NCBI RefSeq assembly: GCF_041679265.1
Contig: NZ_JBGFSM010000003.1
Location: 186,001 to 250,000 of the forward strand
DNA: 64,000 nt
Reading direction: 5' to 3'
From: Autumnicola sp041679265
Lineage (GTDB): Bacteria > Bacteroidota > Bacteroidia > Flavobacteriales > Flavobacteriaceae
Shown: positions 27,869 to 37,975 of the stretch, piece after piece
How positions within the stretch are numbered: position 1 is the first letter of the stretch
Layout: every line of letters starts with the position of its first letter
Position numbers and translations under genes: made by a program
The notes under the pieces: model-generated
Databases searched by the model: none
What the model was told of the DNA's origin: nothing
The model's input: only the letters and a program-made list of their open reading frames with translations

Positions 27869-30257
27869 CCTATCAACATACCGGCCTATCGCGGATGTGC
27901 AGGATAATATCATTTTTGCCAACAATGGCAATGTGGTCCTGTGCTATGAAGTGGTACTGCCTGAAATATATTCCCTATCCGAAAAAGATTTTGAGGATAT
28001 CCATAGCGCCTGGTTTCAGGCGTTGAAATCGCTTCCAGTTGGCACGGTCGTTCACAAGCAGGACATCTATATAAAGAAAAAGTATTCTTCGGATAAATTG
28101 TCGAATCAAACTTTTTTGGAAAAGGCTACCCATGATCATTTTAAAGGAAGGGAATATATGCAGCATCGTTGTTTCTTATTCTTTATCCTAACCAAAAACA
28201 AGGCTCTTAATAATCCAAAATATGTCAATCCGTTTCGCAATATCTCAAAGGCGGTTGTCAGGGAACTTGATGATAGCGTAAACAGTTTTATCGGTGCCGT
28301 TAGCGATTCTGTTTCCTTTATCAATAACAGTCGTAAAACAGAACTTGTTTCGCTTAAAGCAGAGGAAATAGAGAACCTGACCAACGGCTATTTCAATGGC
28401 TTTAATGAAGGCTTTGATACCGATATCTTACTGGACAAAAAGAATGTGAATATAGGAGAAAACTATTTTGATGCACTGGCCATTAACAGTGAACTCTGCT
28501 TTGGTGAAAGCGTACAAAGTAGCAAGACCAATGAGAAATTTACTTCAGACGATTTTGTGTTTCACCAGGGCTTTATTGATGGATTAGGGCTTACCCTGAA
28601 TGAAAACCATATCGTCAACCAGATTTTATACCTGGATGATAAACATAAGTGGCGCAAGCTGCTGGATAAAAAGGTCGAAGAGTTAAAAAAGAGTTCCAAT
28701 TTTGGTTCGCAGAACAAAGTGGTGCTTGGCAAAATCCAGCATATCCTGGATCAGATTAATGCCGATGACAACGCTCGCATAATACGTGGTCATTTAAACA
28801 TTATCTATTGGGATCGTGAAGCTAAAAATCTGGACAGGATTGCTTCAAAGATTAAAACCGAATTCAAAGAACTGGATATCCTGCCCTACTATCCCAGAGG
28901 TGAGGAACGTAAAAATTATATACTTAACAGTTACTGCTGCTTTTCCTCCAACTTTTCCAACGAAGATTTATATGTAACCGATTTAAAACATGCTCTATGC
29001 CTGTTTATTAATAATACGAATTATAAGTCCGATGCTACCGGTATCATTTTTAATGATCGGGAACATAATATCCCCGTTCTCAAAGATGTCTGGGACGAGA
29101 AAAAGAAACGGATCAAGGCACGAAATTTTGCCATTTTTGCCCCAACCGGTGAAGGCAAATCTTTTTTGGCCAATAACATCCTGCGACAATATTTTGAAAG
29201 TGGTGTCCGCCTGGTCATTATTGACTTAGGAGGTTCCTACACCAAATTCGCTAAACTATATCCCGGAAAATATACCGTGCTACGTTACGAAAGCGGTAAA
29301 AATTTAGGTATCAACCCCTTTTATATTAGCAACCATAATGATCTAAGCCCGGAACGTCTGGAAGATTTATCGGTGTTCCTGTTTGAATTGTTCGCTTCAG
29401 ATTTGACGGTAACCAAGGCACAATCGGTTTCTATCAAAAAGATATTACGCCACTATTATGAATCCACTCCTGGGAACCATTCTTTGGATGGCTTTTATCA
29501 TTTCATCGAAAGCAATCAAAAAGACCTTCTTAGTAAACTTAAAATCCATCCCGACTACTTCAATATTACTAACTTCCTGCACATAATGTCGGAGTATGTT
29601 GGCGATGGTCTATATAGCTTCCTTTTTGAGGTCAGCGAAGACCAGACCTATAAAATCGAGGACAAACGCCTAATCGTTTTTGAACTGGATGAAGTAAAGG
29701 ATAACAAAGAAATCCTTTCGGTAATGTTGAAGCTAATCAAGTCGGCTATTCAAAGAACGATATGGAAAAACCGTTCGGAAAAAGGCATCATACTTTTTGA
29801 TGAATTCGCTAAGCAACTAAAGTTCAAAAACGTTCTGGAAAGCGTTGAATTTTATTACCAGGCGATCCGTAAACAGAATGGTGCTATCGGAATTATTTTA
29901 CAATCTATCAACCAGCTTCCGAACAATTCAACTTCAGCGAGTATCCTGGAGAACACACAGGTCATCTACAGTCTTCATAATGAAAAAGGATATGAGGAGC
30001 TGGTGAGACGATTAAACCTCTCCAAACATGATCTCAACCAGTTAAAGTCTATTAAGAACAATCTTACCGGACCCAGAAAATACACCGAGATTTTTATAAA
30101 GATCGGCAAGCAAAGCAATGTGTTTCGACTGGAAGTACCACAAGAAGTATATGCAGCTTACTTGACTGATGGACAAGAAAATGACACCATAATGAAGCTT
30201 TATGACAAACATAAATCTATGGAACAAGCAATAATTGAATTCACCTCTAAAACTTAA
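27855..30257 (+). CDS. traG: TraG-family conjugation ATPase (VirB4-like)
   Basis: The 800-residue cytoplasmic ATPase powers assembly of the type IV secretion channel. Walker A APTGEGKSFL lies at about 427-437 and Walker B is in the region with IILFDEFAKQL. The C-terminal third contains the glutamine-rich LQSINQLPNN motif typical of VirB4/TraG. The length is usual for Bacteroidetes TraG. It overlaps TraF upstream; the TraI start at 30262 follows directly. Confidence 0.94.
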   Translation: MKRINLSTYRPIADVQDNIIFANNGNVVLCYEVVLPEIYSLSEKDFEDIHSAWFQALKSLPVGTVVHKQDIYIKKKYSSDKLSNQTFLEKATHDHFKGREYMQHRCFLFFILTKNKALNNPKYVNPFRNISKAVVRELDDSVNSFIGAVSDSVSFINNSRKTELVSLKAEEIENLTNGYFNGFNEGFDTDILLDKKNVNIGENYFDALAINSELCFGESVQSSKTNEKFTSDDFVFHQGFIDGLGLTLNENHIVNQILYLDDKHKWRKLLDKKVEELKKSSNFGSQNKVVLGKIQHILDQINADDNARIIRGHLNIIYWDREAKNLDRIASKIKTEFKELDILPYYPRGEERKNYILNSYCCFSSNFSNEDLYVTDLKHALCLFINNTNYKSDATGIIFNDREHNIPVLKDVWDEKKKRIKARNFAIFAPTGEGKSFLANNILRQYFESGVRLVIIDLGGSYTKFAKLYPGKYTVLRYESGKNLGINPFYISNHNDLSPERLEDLSVFLFELFASDLTVTKAQSVSIKKILRHYYESTPGNHSLDGFYHFIESNQKDLLSKLKIHPDYFNITNFLHIMSEYVGDGLYSFLFEVSEDQTYKIEDKRLIVFELDEVKDNKEILSVMLKLIKSAIQRTIWKNRSEKGIILFDEFAKQLKFKNVLESVEFYYQAIRKQNGAIGIILQSINQLPNNSTSASILENTQVIYSLHNEKGYEELVRRLNLSKHDLNQLKSIKNNLTGPRKYTEIFIKIGKQSNVFRLEVPQEVYAAYLTDGQENDTIMKLYDKHKSMEQAIIEFTSKT

Positions 30258-30261
30258 AACT

Positions 30262-30843
30262 ATGCAAAACAACATCAGAATTTTAGTAATGGCAATAGCT
30301 TTTGCCCTATTAATGCCTGGCCGTGCTACGGCACAGGGGATGCCGGTTTATGACAACACCAATTTTATTAGCCTGGCCAAGTCACTAATCGAATCGGCGA
30401 AACAAACCTCCCAACTACTTAAAACGGTTGAATTCCTCAAACAGCAAAAAGAGAATCTGGAAAAAGTAAATAACGTGGTCAAGCAACTGAAAGCGGTTCG
30501 GGAAATTGCGGCCAACAATGAGCGACTTTTTGATGTAGTACGCGATGACTTAAGAGAAATCCTGAATTCCCCATATATCAAACCCGAGGAGGTAACTCGT
30601 ATTTCAGATTCTTTTAATGCCATTATAGAAAATTCCCTGGACGATCTGGACTTTATAGAGCAGATCTTATCCAGCGATTACCTGAAAATGACCGATGCAG
30701 AACGGGCTGCTATTTTAAAAGAAAAAGAGCTTCAATCCAAAGAAATGGTTTCAGAAATCCAACTGAAAACCCAGCGCTACCGTGACATCATTTCTTTTAG
30801 GGAAATGCAGGACAAGATCAATAACCGGGAAACAGACTATTAA
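30262..30843 (+). CDS. traI: Conjugation protein TraI (DUF4141, VirB5-like)
   Basis: The protein has about 193 residues from the ATG at 30262, with a signal peptide ending ATAQG and a long helical coiled-coil body (KTVEFLKQQKENLEKVNNVV). This fits DUF4141/TraI, a periplasmic component corresponding to VirB5. An upstream in-frame ATG at 30235 lies inside traG and would spoil the signal peptide. The name follows CTnDOT usage and is not the TraI relaxase of F. Confidence 0.85.
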   Translation: MQNNIRILVMAIAFALLMPGRATAQGMPVYDNTNFISLAKSLIESAKQTSQLLKTVEFLKQQKENLEKVNNVVKQLKAVREIAANNERLFDVVRDDLREILNSPYIKPEEVTRISDSFNAIIENSLDDLDFIEQILSSDYLKMTDAERAAILKEKELQSKEMVSEIQLKTQRYRDIISFREMQDKINNRETDY

Positions 30844-30852
30844 ATAAAGGTT

Positions 30853-31689
30853 ATGGGCATTTTTTTAGGAATAGGATTGGAATATGTAGATGCTGTTTTT
30901 CAGGTTATAAAAGACAGTGACTTTTCGCAGTACACCATTGCCGGAATGAAAACACTGGCCGTGCTTTTCTTCCTGATCAATATTCTAAAAAAATATAATG
31001 AAGGGATTGCGGATAAGGAAGGCTATACATGGGGGCTCAGCCCGGGGGAATTGGCTAAGAATTTTGCGGTGGTATTGTTGGTCATATTTTCAACGCAGGT
31101 ACTTGGCTTTTTTGATAGTATCCTGGTGGCCATAGAATCCCAGTACAAGGATACGGCACCCGCCCTTATTCCGCTTCAGCTTCAGGATATTGATTTGGAA
31201 ACCGATGTGGGTGCCTGGGATGCTGCGACCAAAGCAATGTCCTTGCTTTATGATGCACTGGTAACCCCCTTGTATCCGGTAAAGGTAATTTCTTTTGTGA
31301 TCGGTTTGTTCCTATGGGTATTGGACCTTTTCATTTATCCGCTCTTTTTAGCTGAACGTTATTTTTTGCTCGGGATCATGCAGGCGTTTTTTCCACTGGT
31401 AATTAGCCTGGCGGTATTTGAAAAATTCAGGGAGATGGCCTATAATTTTTTTAAGCTTTATGCTGCGGTTTATATGCTGGTCCCCGCCTTCTTTTTAGTC
31501 AACATCTTTGTGAATAATCTTTATGCGGAAATCAATACAAATTTCTGGTCAAATCTATTAGGAAACTCTACCGATAATAACATCATTAAAATCATTGTGG
31601 AGGCAGGATCTATCGGTTTCATCGTTTTTCTGAAATTCAAGCTCTATCGCCGTGCTACATCATTCACATTTAAACTTTTCACTTCTTAA
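30853..31689 (+). CDS. traJ: Conjugation protein TraJ (VirB6-like membrane protein)
   Basis: The 278-residue protein has about six hydrophobic segments, including VIFSTQVLGFFDSILVAI, VISFVIGLFLWVLDLFIYPL and YMLVPAFFLVNIFV. The conserved middle YPLFLAERYFLLGIMQAFFPLVI matches the TraJ/VirB6 channel family. It sits between TraI and TraK as in CTnDOT. Confidence 0.9.
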   Translation: MGIFLGIGLEYVDAVFQVIKDSDFSQYTIAGMKTLAVLFFLINILKKYNEGIADKEGYTWGLSPGELAKNFAVVLLVIFSTQVLGFFDSILVAIESQYKDTAPALIPLQLQDIDLETDVGAWDAATKAMSLLYDALVTPLYPVKVISFVIGLFLWVLDLFIYPLFLAERYFLLGIMQAFFPLVISLAVFEKFREMAYNFFKLYAAVYMLVPAFFLVNIFVNNLYAEINTNFWSNLLGNSTDNNIIKIIVEAGSIGFIVFLKFKLYRRATSFTFKLFTS

Positions 31690-31710
31690 TTCAGAAAAAA
31701 TATAACAAAT

Positions 31711-32325
31711 ATGAGAACAGCTTACAGAAATATCTATTCAGTCCTAAAAATCAATCGGTTTATAGTAATGATGGTTGTACTTCTTGCCCTGGGATCAAGT
31801 GGCTTCTCGGGATTGATGGTGTATGACATATACCGAAAATCCATGAACAATGCATTCGCCATCAATACTGATGGATCGGTGATTCCCCTTAAATGGGTCG
31901 CCCAACAGGAGAATTTAGAAGTTGAAGCCCTTGCCCATCTGGAACTCTTTCATACCTACTTCTATAATATAGATGCCAGCAATTATGAAAAGAACTTGGA
32001 AAAAGCATTATGGCTGGGCAATAGCTCAGTGGATAACCTCTATCGGCAAAAGAAAGCCGACGGGGTCTATAACCGGTTGATACAATATTCCCTTGTTCAA
32101 AAAGTGCGGAGTATTGAATCTGAACTTGACTTATCAAGCGAACCCTATCAATTCAGGACCCGCACTATTTTTGAAATCAACAGGGGTACTATAACAGATA
32201 CCTACGAACTGGTATCTACCGGAAACTTACTAGTTGTAGATCGCAATTTTCCAAATAATACACACGGACTTCTTATCACGAATTATTTTGAAAACTCCCT
32301 TAAAAAACTCAATAATGAAAATTGA
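31711..32325 (+). CDS. traK: Conjugation protein TraK (VirB8-like)
   Basis: The 204-residue protein has a short cytoplasmic start, one membrane helix (about 18-38) and a periplasmic domain, the layout of VirB8. HLELFHTYFYNID in the periplasmic part is a family motif. It overlaps the TraM start at 32315. Confidence 0.92.
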   Translation: MRTAYRNIYSVLKINRFIVMMVVLLALGSSGFSGLMVYDIYRKSMNNAFAINTDGSVIPLKWVAQQENLEVEALAHLELFHTYFYNIDASNYEKNLEKALWLGNSSVDNLYRQKKADGVYNRLIQYSLVQKVRSIESELDLSSEPYQFRTRTIFEINRGTITDTYELVSTGNLLVVDRNFPNNTHGLLITNYFENSLKKLNNEN

Positions 32326-33244
32326 AAAAAATAAAATCGTATTTGCTTCGGTACTAGCCGTAGTGATCCTATTTATTGTGGCATATTCATTTACAATAAT
32401 GTCTGACGATGATAATGAAAATGATAACCTAAGACAAACTACCATTCCTGAAATAGGCAATGAGCAGGAAGAATATTTTTCAAAACTGGATGCTATCAAT
32501 GCCTTAAAAGAAGTGAAGGAAACCAATGCGCCCAGCATCTATGATGAAAGCTTGATAGACTCCGCCGGCTTTTACGATCCAGACTTGATAGATAAAGAAA
32601 AACAGCGCATTGTTGATAGTATATACAATTCCGGGCGCATCAGTTATTCAGACAATCCTTATCGGAGTGCAGCTTCAGTAATCATTAAAAAAGAAAAATC
32701 TGAAATAGATTCCACTTTACCTAAAGCGCCTACGGTAATTTCTGTTAAAGAAATAGGTTTGGAACACCAGCTCTTTTTTAGTTCAAACCCCTCAGAAAAT
32801 CCGGGACAGACTCCATCAAATATAGATAACATGATCTACGCTGAAGTTGATGGAACACAGGTGGTTAAACAAAATTACAGGTTACGTATGAGGTTGAGTG
32901 AAGATGCCAGAATTAATGGGATACTTATCCCAAAAAACACACCCGTTTTTGGTTTTATAAGCTTTCAGCCAAACAGGGCCTTGATAGACATTGAGAATAT
33001 CAACCACAAACCGGTAAAACTCAAGGCATATGATCTTCAGGATGGTAGCGAAGGGATCTATGTGGAAAACAGTTTAAGAGCCGATGCTACCCGGGAAGTT
33101 CTAGATGACCTTGTACAGGACATTAATATTACCGGGGTACCACAAGTAAGCGGTATCAAAAAAGTATTTCAACGTGATAACCGGAACATCAAGGTGACGG
33201 TAACCAATACTTATAAACTCATTTTAAAAGCCCCAGGGCATTAA
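32315..33244 (+). CDS. traM: Conjugation protein TraM (VirB10-like)
   Basis: From the ATG at 32315 the protein has about 309 residues: a membrane helix at the N-terminus, a charged linker (about 40-150), and a C-terminal beta domain that contains YAEVDGTQVVKQNYRLRMRL and the conserved LIPKNTPVFGFISF. This is the DUF4099/TraM layout. The reading frame is open upstream to a TTG at 32288, but the ATG gives a normal topology and overlaps the traK stop by 11 bases. Confidence 0.9.
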   Translation: MKIEKNKIVFASVLAVVILFIVAYSFTIMSDDDNENDNLRQTTIPEIGNEQEEYFSKLDAINALKEVKETNAPSIYDESLIDSAGFYDPDLIDKEKQRIVDSIYNSGRISYSDNPYRSAASVIIKKEKSEIDSTLPKAPTVISVKEIGLEHQLFFSSNPSENPGQTPSNIDNMIYAEVDGTQVVKQNYRLRMRLSEDARINGILIPKNTPVFGFISFQPNRALIDIENINHKPVKLKAYDLQDGSEGIYVENSLRADATREVLDDLVQDINITGVPQVSGIKKVFQRDNRNIKVTVTNTYKLILKAPGH

Positions 33245-33255
33245 TTCAAAATATT

Positions 33256-34116
33256 ATGAAAAATCTAATCATTGCTTTAAGCATACTGAGTGCTGTTCCT
33301 TTCGGAAATCTGAATGCTCAGGAGGAATTATCAAGGCTTCCTAAAACCCTTATTTTGGATACAATCTATGCCAACGACACAAAGAATGTCGCCCTGTTTT
33401 TTCCTGATCCTATTAAACAGGGAATAACCGGTTCAGAAAATTTTGTATTTACCTATAATAGAGAGAAGGAACAGTATTTTGGATTATTGCAGGCCACACC
33501 GGGAGAAGATAGTAATTTACTCATAATCAATACAAATGGTGCTGTATTTTCGTATATTGTAAGGTATAAAGAGCAACTAACTAAACTAAATTATTTCGTT
33601 TCTAATACAGAAAATATAGGGAATGAAAAGCCTCTTGTAATAGTTCCTGAACTGAATGACAGTTTAGACACTAACATTGATAGTAGCGAACTATATTATA
33701 ATAGGTTTAGTGAATTTCTTATTGACAGAAATCAGAAGATTGTCAGGATAAAAAAACGTGTTAATGGAATTGTCTTAAGTGTAGAAAATATAGTATTTGA
33801 TAGGTCAGCACTGTATTTCGTTATTGAAATCGAGAATACCTCTTCCCTGGATTATGATCTTAATTTTCTAAAATTTTTTACAGAAACAAAGAAACAAGGG
33901 AAAAGAAAATCAATTCAAAAATTGGAAAAACAGCCAGTTTATACACATCAGGTACCATTCAAAGTTTCAGAAAATGAAACGAGAAGAATGGTGTTTGTAC
34001 TTCCCAAGTTTTCTTTGGGAGATGATAAAAAATTAGTAGTTGAACTCAATGAACAAAACGGAGAACGAAGTTTAAAATTAAATGTAAAATCAAAATTTAT
34101 TAATAATCCTAATTAG
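33256..34116 (+). CDS. traN: Conjugation protein TraN (VirB9-like)
   Basis: The 286-residue protein has a signal peptide (about 1-21, ending LNAQ) and a beta-rich domain with KNVALFFPDPIKQGITGSEN and the following TYNREKEQYFGLLQA region, as in DUF4138/TraN proteins. It is the outer part of the VirB7-10-like core. The usual TraO, TraP and TraQ are absent after it. Confidence 0.9.
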   Translation: MKNLIIALSILSAVPFGNLNAQEELSRLPKTLILDTIYANDTKNVALFFPDPIKQGITGSENFVFTYNREKEQYFGLLQATPGEDSNLLIINTNGAVFSYIVRYKEQLTKLNYFVSNTENIGNEKPLVIVPELNDSLDTNIDSSELYYNRFSEFLIDRNQKIVRIKKRVNGIVLSVENIVFDRSALYFVIEIENTSSLDYDLNFLKFFTETKKQGKRKSIQKLEKQPVYTHQVPFKVSENETRRMVFVLPKFSLGDDKKLVVELNEQNGERSLKLNVKSKFINNPN

Positions 34117-34123
34117 TATAGTT

Positions 34124-34489
34124 ATGAAAAAACTAATCTGTCTTTTGATCCTTATATCTGGGATTTCCTGTTCCGAAGGTGATCAAATGTCCCACACTGA
34201 AACAGCTAAGTTGGTTTCGGAAAGCTTTATAAATAAGGATAATGGCACTTTGGAAAAATACACTACTCCACAACGTTATCGGTCTCTGGTCTCGGTTCAG
34301 GACATGGTTACTTCCACATATTCAGGCAATACAAATTTTAAGGTAGTTCGGGATACGGTGTATAACGATACGGCCTGGATAAAATTTACGACTTCACACG
34401 AACAAAAACCCGAGACTTTTAAATTGATAAAAGAAGGCGGCCAATGGAAAGTAACAGAAACCGGTTTACGGGAAAAAAGTCCGTTCTAA
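34124..34489 (+). CDS. Small lipoprotein, probable last gene of the tra operon
   Basis: The 121-residue product has a signal peptide with lipobox (ISCSE, Cys at about 16) and a small domain resembling NTF2/DUF4878-like folds (LVSESFINKDNGTLEKYTTP, then VVRDTVYNDTAWIKF). Its position eight bases after traN suggests a role in the channel, perhaps as the VirB7-like lipoprotein. Such lipoproteins also occur as host-modulating cargo, so this is unsettled. Confidence 0.65.
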   Translation: MKKLICLLILISGISCSEGDQMSHTETAKLVSESFINKDNGTLEKYTTPQRYRSLVSVQDMVTSTYSGNTNFKVVRDTVYNDTAWIKFTTSHEQKPETFKLIKEGGQWKVTETGLREKSPF

Positions 34490-34613
34490 AAGTTATTTTA
34501 CGGAATGAATATTTTAATATATTTAGAAGGTTTTTCTTTATTTGATTACTGATAAAACAATCGACGATTTTACACTGCTATATTAACTTGAAAATCTTAT
34601 GTGATTTCCGCCC

Positions 34614-36677
34614 ATGAATAAATCATACCTAATCCTGTCTTTATTATTCCTCTTTATTTATTCCGGTTGTTCAAAAGATGATGATCTTCCAGAGAGTAAT
34701 AAGGACGGTTTTTATTCCAATACGTTAGTAAACGCTAATCCATCTCTTTTATCTGGAACCTGGTCTATATTTCAAGGTTCTTATGAAGGTAATCTCGTAG
34801 ATATTCCGGCTACCTATCAGGAATGCGGCAGGGATTTTTTTCAGTTTATTGAAAATGGTCTGTATAAAGAGTATATTTTAACTACCAGTTATGAATGTCA
34901 AAGACAGATCACTGATTTTCAGTGGGATCTAAATGATGGGATTATTTCAATTTCAAATGCTGTGGGCCAGAGTGATGAAATGGTAATTACTGAATTAACT
35001 TCTGAAAAATTAACCTTCAAAATAAAGATTGATATTGATGACGACGGCGAACTGGATATTCTTACTCTTCTGGCAAAGCGGTATGCCCCGCCAAATGATA
35101 TAGATTTATACTCTTATACTTTTCAGCCTGCCCCAGTCGATTCCAGCGACGATAAAATTAAATTCACCTGGCAACCTTATTCCGGTTTCTATGAATTTGA
35201 AAAATATGAAGTTTATCGTAGTATAAATGGCTGTACTAAAACCAGTGCTGAATTATTAGCTACTATTCATGATGTTTCCACCAATTTCTTTATCGATGAA
35301 GATCCTTTAGCCCAGGATAATATTTGTTATTTTTTGAAAATATACAATGAAAAAGGGCTTTTGGGAGAAAGTCAAGTTATTGAATTTTTTACTGAATATT
35401 TAAGACCAACTAAAGTTGGGTTTTCAACCGTAAATCCTTCCAATACTGAAATCGATTTGCACTGGCAGCCATATCAGGGGAACTACTTTTCTCATTATGA
35501 GATCACTGTAAGGAATTATACAGGGGGCACCGGGTCTGGATATCAGGAATATCCGGTAAAAATTATCAATGATATAGAAACAACCAGTTATGTGGATAAA
35601 GATCCTCCGTATTTAATGGATCCGGTTTATGCGATCTATTCCTACGATATTTTCGGGAATAGAAGTTCTGAACCCTATACCAATGAAAATGTATGGGAAC
35701 TTGACTGGTCACGTCCTGAAGTCCTTAAATTTAGCAGTATAGATTTGATAAGCATAGATAAAGATCAACCTGAAATTTATTTGTACGGAAAAGAAAAGAA
35801 TGGTAATTATAATCTAATCAAGTTCAACTATCAGAACCAGCAAATATCTGCTACTGCCAATAAAGTACCTGATTTAATGAACAGTATCAATATGCGTGTT
35901 TATGAAACAGGGAATGGAAAGGAATTGTTTTTTCCGCAGGGTAATGGATTAGCAGTTTATGATGCCACCAATCTATCGTTTAAATATAAAATTGTTCCTC
36001 AAAGGTCTTTGGGATTCTATGATTTTGTATATCTGGGTGACAATCTCTTTGCCTTTACAGATAGTGATATTATATATACCTATAAGCGGTTCAATGGAAA
36101 TCTCGAATATATAGACCAGAAAAATCATTTTTCAACTCATTTTGGATCGTATAATTATCATTTGATAGCTCTTAAAGATAAACAGTTGCTTGTTGGACAT
36201 TTCTATGAACCTAATAGTTATAAATTTTCAATTTCTGAAACCGGAAAAATTTCTGAAGCTGAAATAGTGAATATTCCTATTAAGTCTCATTATGTAAAAA
36301 ATACTTTTTATAGTGCAGAAAGGAATTATATTATTAACCTTTTGGAAAACAAATTATATTCAACACAAACTTTTAATTTAAAGGATTCATTTGAAAAGCC
36401 TTATTTTCCATCGGGTATTAGCAGGAATGGAAACCTGATATTCGGCTCTAACAATGACCCGGAATGGTATCCGGAAAATGAAACTATTCATGAAAAGAAA
36501 GCGCGGATTTATAATCTTACTACCGGGCAGTTAAATACTATTGAAACAAAAGGCTACCCACTTATGCTATTTGAAAATAGTACTGGACAGATTATTAGTA
36601 TTTCATCAGGATTTAAGCGTCCAGGACTCGACCAGTCCATGCCCAAGCCGGATATTTTTGTAGAAGTGGTAAGATGA
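34614..36677 (+). CDS. Large outer-membrane lipoprotein with lipocalin-like and fibronectin-like domains
   Basis: The 687-residue protein has a lipobox (YSGCSKDDD, Cys at about 19) with an acidic tail after it, which in Bacteroidetes favours surface export. Residues 40-155 look lipocalin-like (GTWSIFQGSYEG). Two beta domains follow, each with FTWQPY or LHWQPY patterns like fibronectin type III repeats, and the rest (about 370-687) looks like beta-propeller blades. No catalytic motif is visible. It is separated from the tra operon by 124 bases and is probably cargo. Confidence 0.6.
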   Translation: MNKSYLILSLLFLFIYSGCSKDDDLPESNKDGFYSNTLVNANPSLLSGTWSIFQGSYEGNLVDIPATYQECGRDFFQFIENGLYKEYILTTSYECQRQITDFQWDLNDGIISISNAVGQSDEMVITELTSEKLTFKIKIDIDDDGELDILTLLAKRYAPPNDIDLYSYTFQPAPVDSSDDKIKFTWQPYSGFYEFEKYEVYRSINGCTKTSAELLATIHDVSTNFFIDEDPLAQDNICYFLKIYNEKGLLGESQVIEFFTEYLRPTKVGFSTVNPSNTEIDLHWQPYQGNYFSHYEITVRNYTGGTGSGYQEYPVKIINDIETTSYVDKDPPYLMDPVYAIYSYDIFGNRSSEPYTNENVWELDWSRPEVLKFSSIDLISIDKDQPEIYLYGKEKNGNYNLIKFNYQNQQISATANKVPDLMNSINMRVYETGNGKELFFPQGNGLAVYDATNLSFKYKIVPQRSLGFYDFVYLGDNLFAFTDSDIIYTYKRFNGNLEYIDQKNHFSTHFGSYNYHLIALKDKQLLVGHFYEPNSYKFSISETGKISEAEIVNIPIKSHYVKNTFYSAERNYIINLLENKLYSTQTFNLKDSFEKPYFPSGISRNGNLIFGSNNDPEWYPENETIHEKKARIYNLTTGQLNTIETKGYPLMLFENSTGQIISISSGFKRPGLDQSMPKPDIFVEVVR

Positions 36678-37017
36678 TTTTAATTGAGAATATATCTTTA
36701 TACCTTATAACTTCTTACTATATTTTGACACCGTCATTTTAGTATTTATCCGTTAAGTATACCGAAAAAAGGTATAAAATTAGAATAAATACTATATTTT
36801 GATTAGAATAATTATAAAAGCATTCCTTTTTATGCATGAAAATATGCAATAACCTATGGGTTTTTCATCTAAATACATATTTTCAAATTCACACTTTGGA
36901 CTTCTCTTTTTATACTAGTGCTCAAAATTTCTAAAGCAAAAAAGTGTTCTAAAATTTTCACGTTCTATTTTAAAAATTTTAGTAAAAAATCTTTTCTTAC
37001 TGGTAAAAATTAACTTC
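36678..37017. other. Intergenic region with a repeated promoter-like motif
   Basis: No gene is visible. TACTATATTTTGA occurs twice, at 36716-36728 and 36790-36802, 74 bases apart. Between them is a small hairpin TATACC/GGTATA (36758-36763 with 36771-36776). The repeats resemble, but do not exactly match, TAnnTTTG. They may be a duplicated promoter or a regulator site for the gene at 37018. Confidence 0.35.
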
Positions 37018-37731
37018 ATGACAAGAACTTACACGAAAACAATTGAACGAAGACAAATTGAAAAATTTATATCTAACAAAAGTCATGGAATAGACTTCAT
37101 TTTGCTTGAAGAATATGAAACTCCCGATTTTATCGCTAAAACATTGGATACAAAAATTTCTATTGAACATACGAGATATATTGATGAGAAAAACAAAATG
37201 ATAGAAAGATATCGACAACAAATTATAGATGCTGCCCGTGAGAGATTTGAGAGAGAGGTCGGAGTTAATCTACAAGTTTCATTTCGATATTCACACAATC
37301 CAATGGACAAAGAGCATAAAAAACAGTTTTATATTGATATGTTATTTGATATGGTAAATAAAATTTACCAAGTCAACAAAGAGTATAAGTTTCGAGTTTC
37401 AACCTCTAAAATGAAAGTTGAAAACAAATACATTGACAGCTTAACTGTTCAGTCAGAAACTACTTGGAGTAACTGGCAATCCACAGGAGCCTTTCTTGTT
37501 AAACCAGCCGATTATAAACAAGTTCAAAAATATATAGATAAAAAGTCCGCTTTGATCTGCAATTACCCTATCGACATAGATGAAAAATGGCTTGTAATAA
37601 TAGCTGGCATAGGTTACAGATCGTCAGGTTTCCGTTTTGATTTATTGGACTGCAGTAACCTTTCCAGAAAAAAGTTCAACCGAGTATTTTTTTTTGATGA
37701 ACGAACTGAAAAAATTATTGAGCTTTTGTAG
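37018..37731 (+). CDS. Nuclease-like protein of unknown family
   Basis: The 237-residue protein has a segment at about 30-60 with ETPDFIAK and ISIEHTRY. The pattern Pro-Asp, a strand, then Ile-Glu-x-Thr is that of a large group of predicted PD-(D/E)xK nucleases in which the lysine is replaced. The remainder has helices rich in Lys and Arg and late strands with WLVIIAGI. It lies upstream of the helicase pair by 244 bases, with no overlap, so it may or may not belong to it. Confidence 0.5.
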   Translation: MTRTYTKTIERRQIEKFISNKSHGIDFILLEEYETPDFIAKTLDTKISIEHTRYIDEKNKMIERYRQQIIDAARERFEREVGVNLQVSFRYSHNPMDKEHKKQFYIDMLFDMVNKIYQVNKEYKFRVSTSKMKVENKYIDSLTVQSETTWSNWQSTGAFLVKPADYKQVQKYIDKKSALICNYPIDIDEKWLVIIAGIGYRSSGFRFDLLDCSNLSRKKFNRVFFFDERTEKIIELL

Positions 37732-37975
37732 AAATATAAATGATTTTTATTAAGGGATTAAACGAAAAAGAATTGTTTATCATTTTTAGAAAATGGATCT
37801 ATTTCTAATTAAATTTTTAATACTTCTTCAGTGGTTTCAAACCATTTTATTTCAAAATTTAGTATTATTGTTAGCCAGATTTTTCAGCAATCTCATTTGC
37901 ATTACCTATAAAATTTAGGCTTCGTGAGGAAGCTTCTTTATCGACTACTCTGTACTAAAATATTCCGTCATAAAT

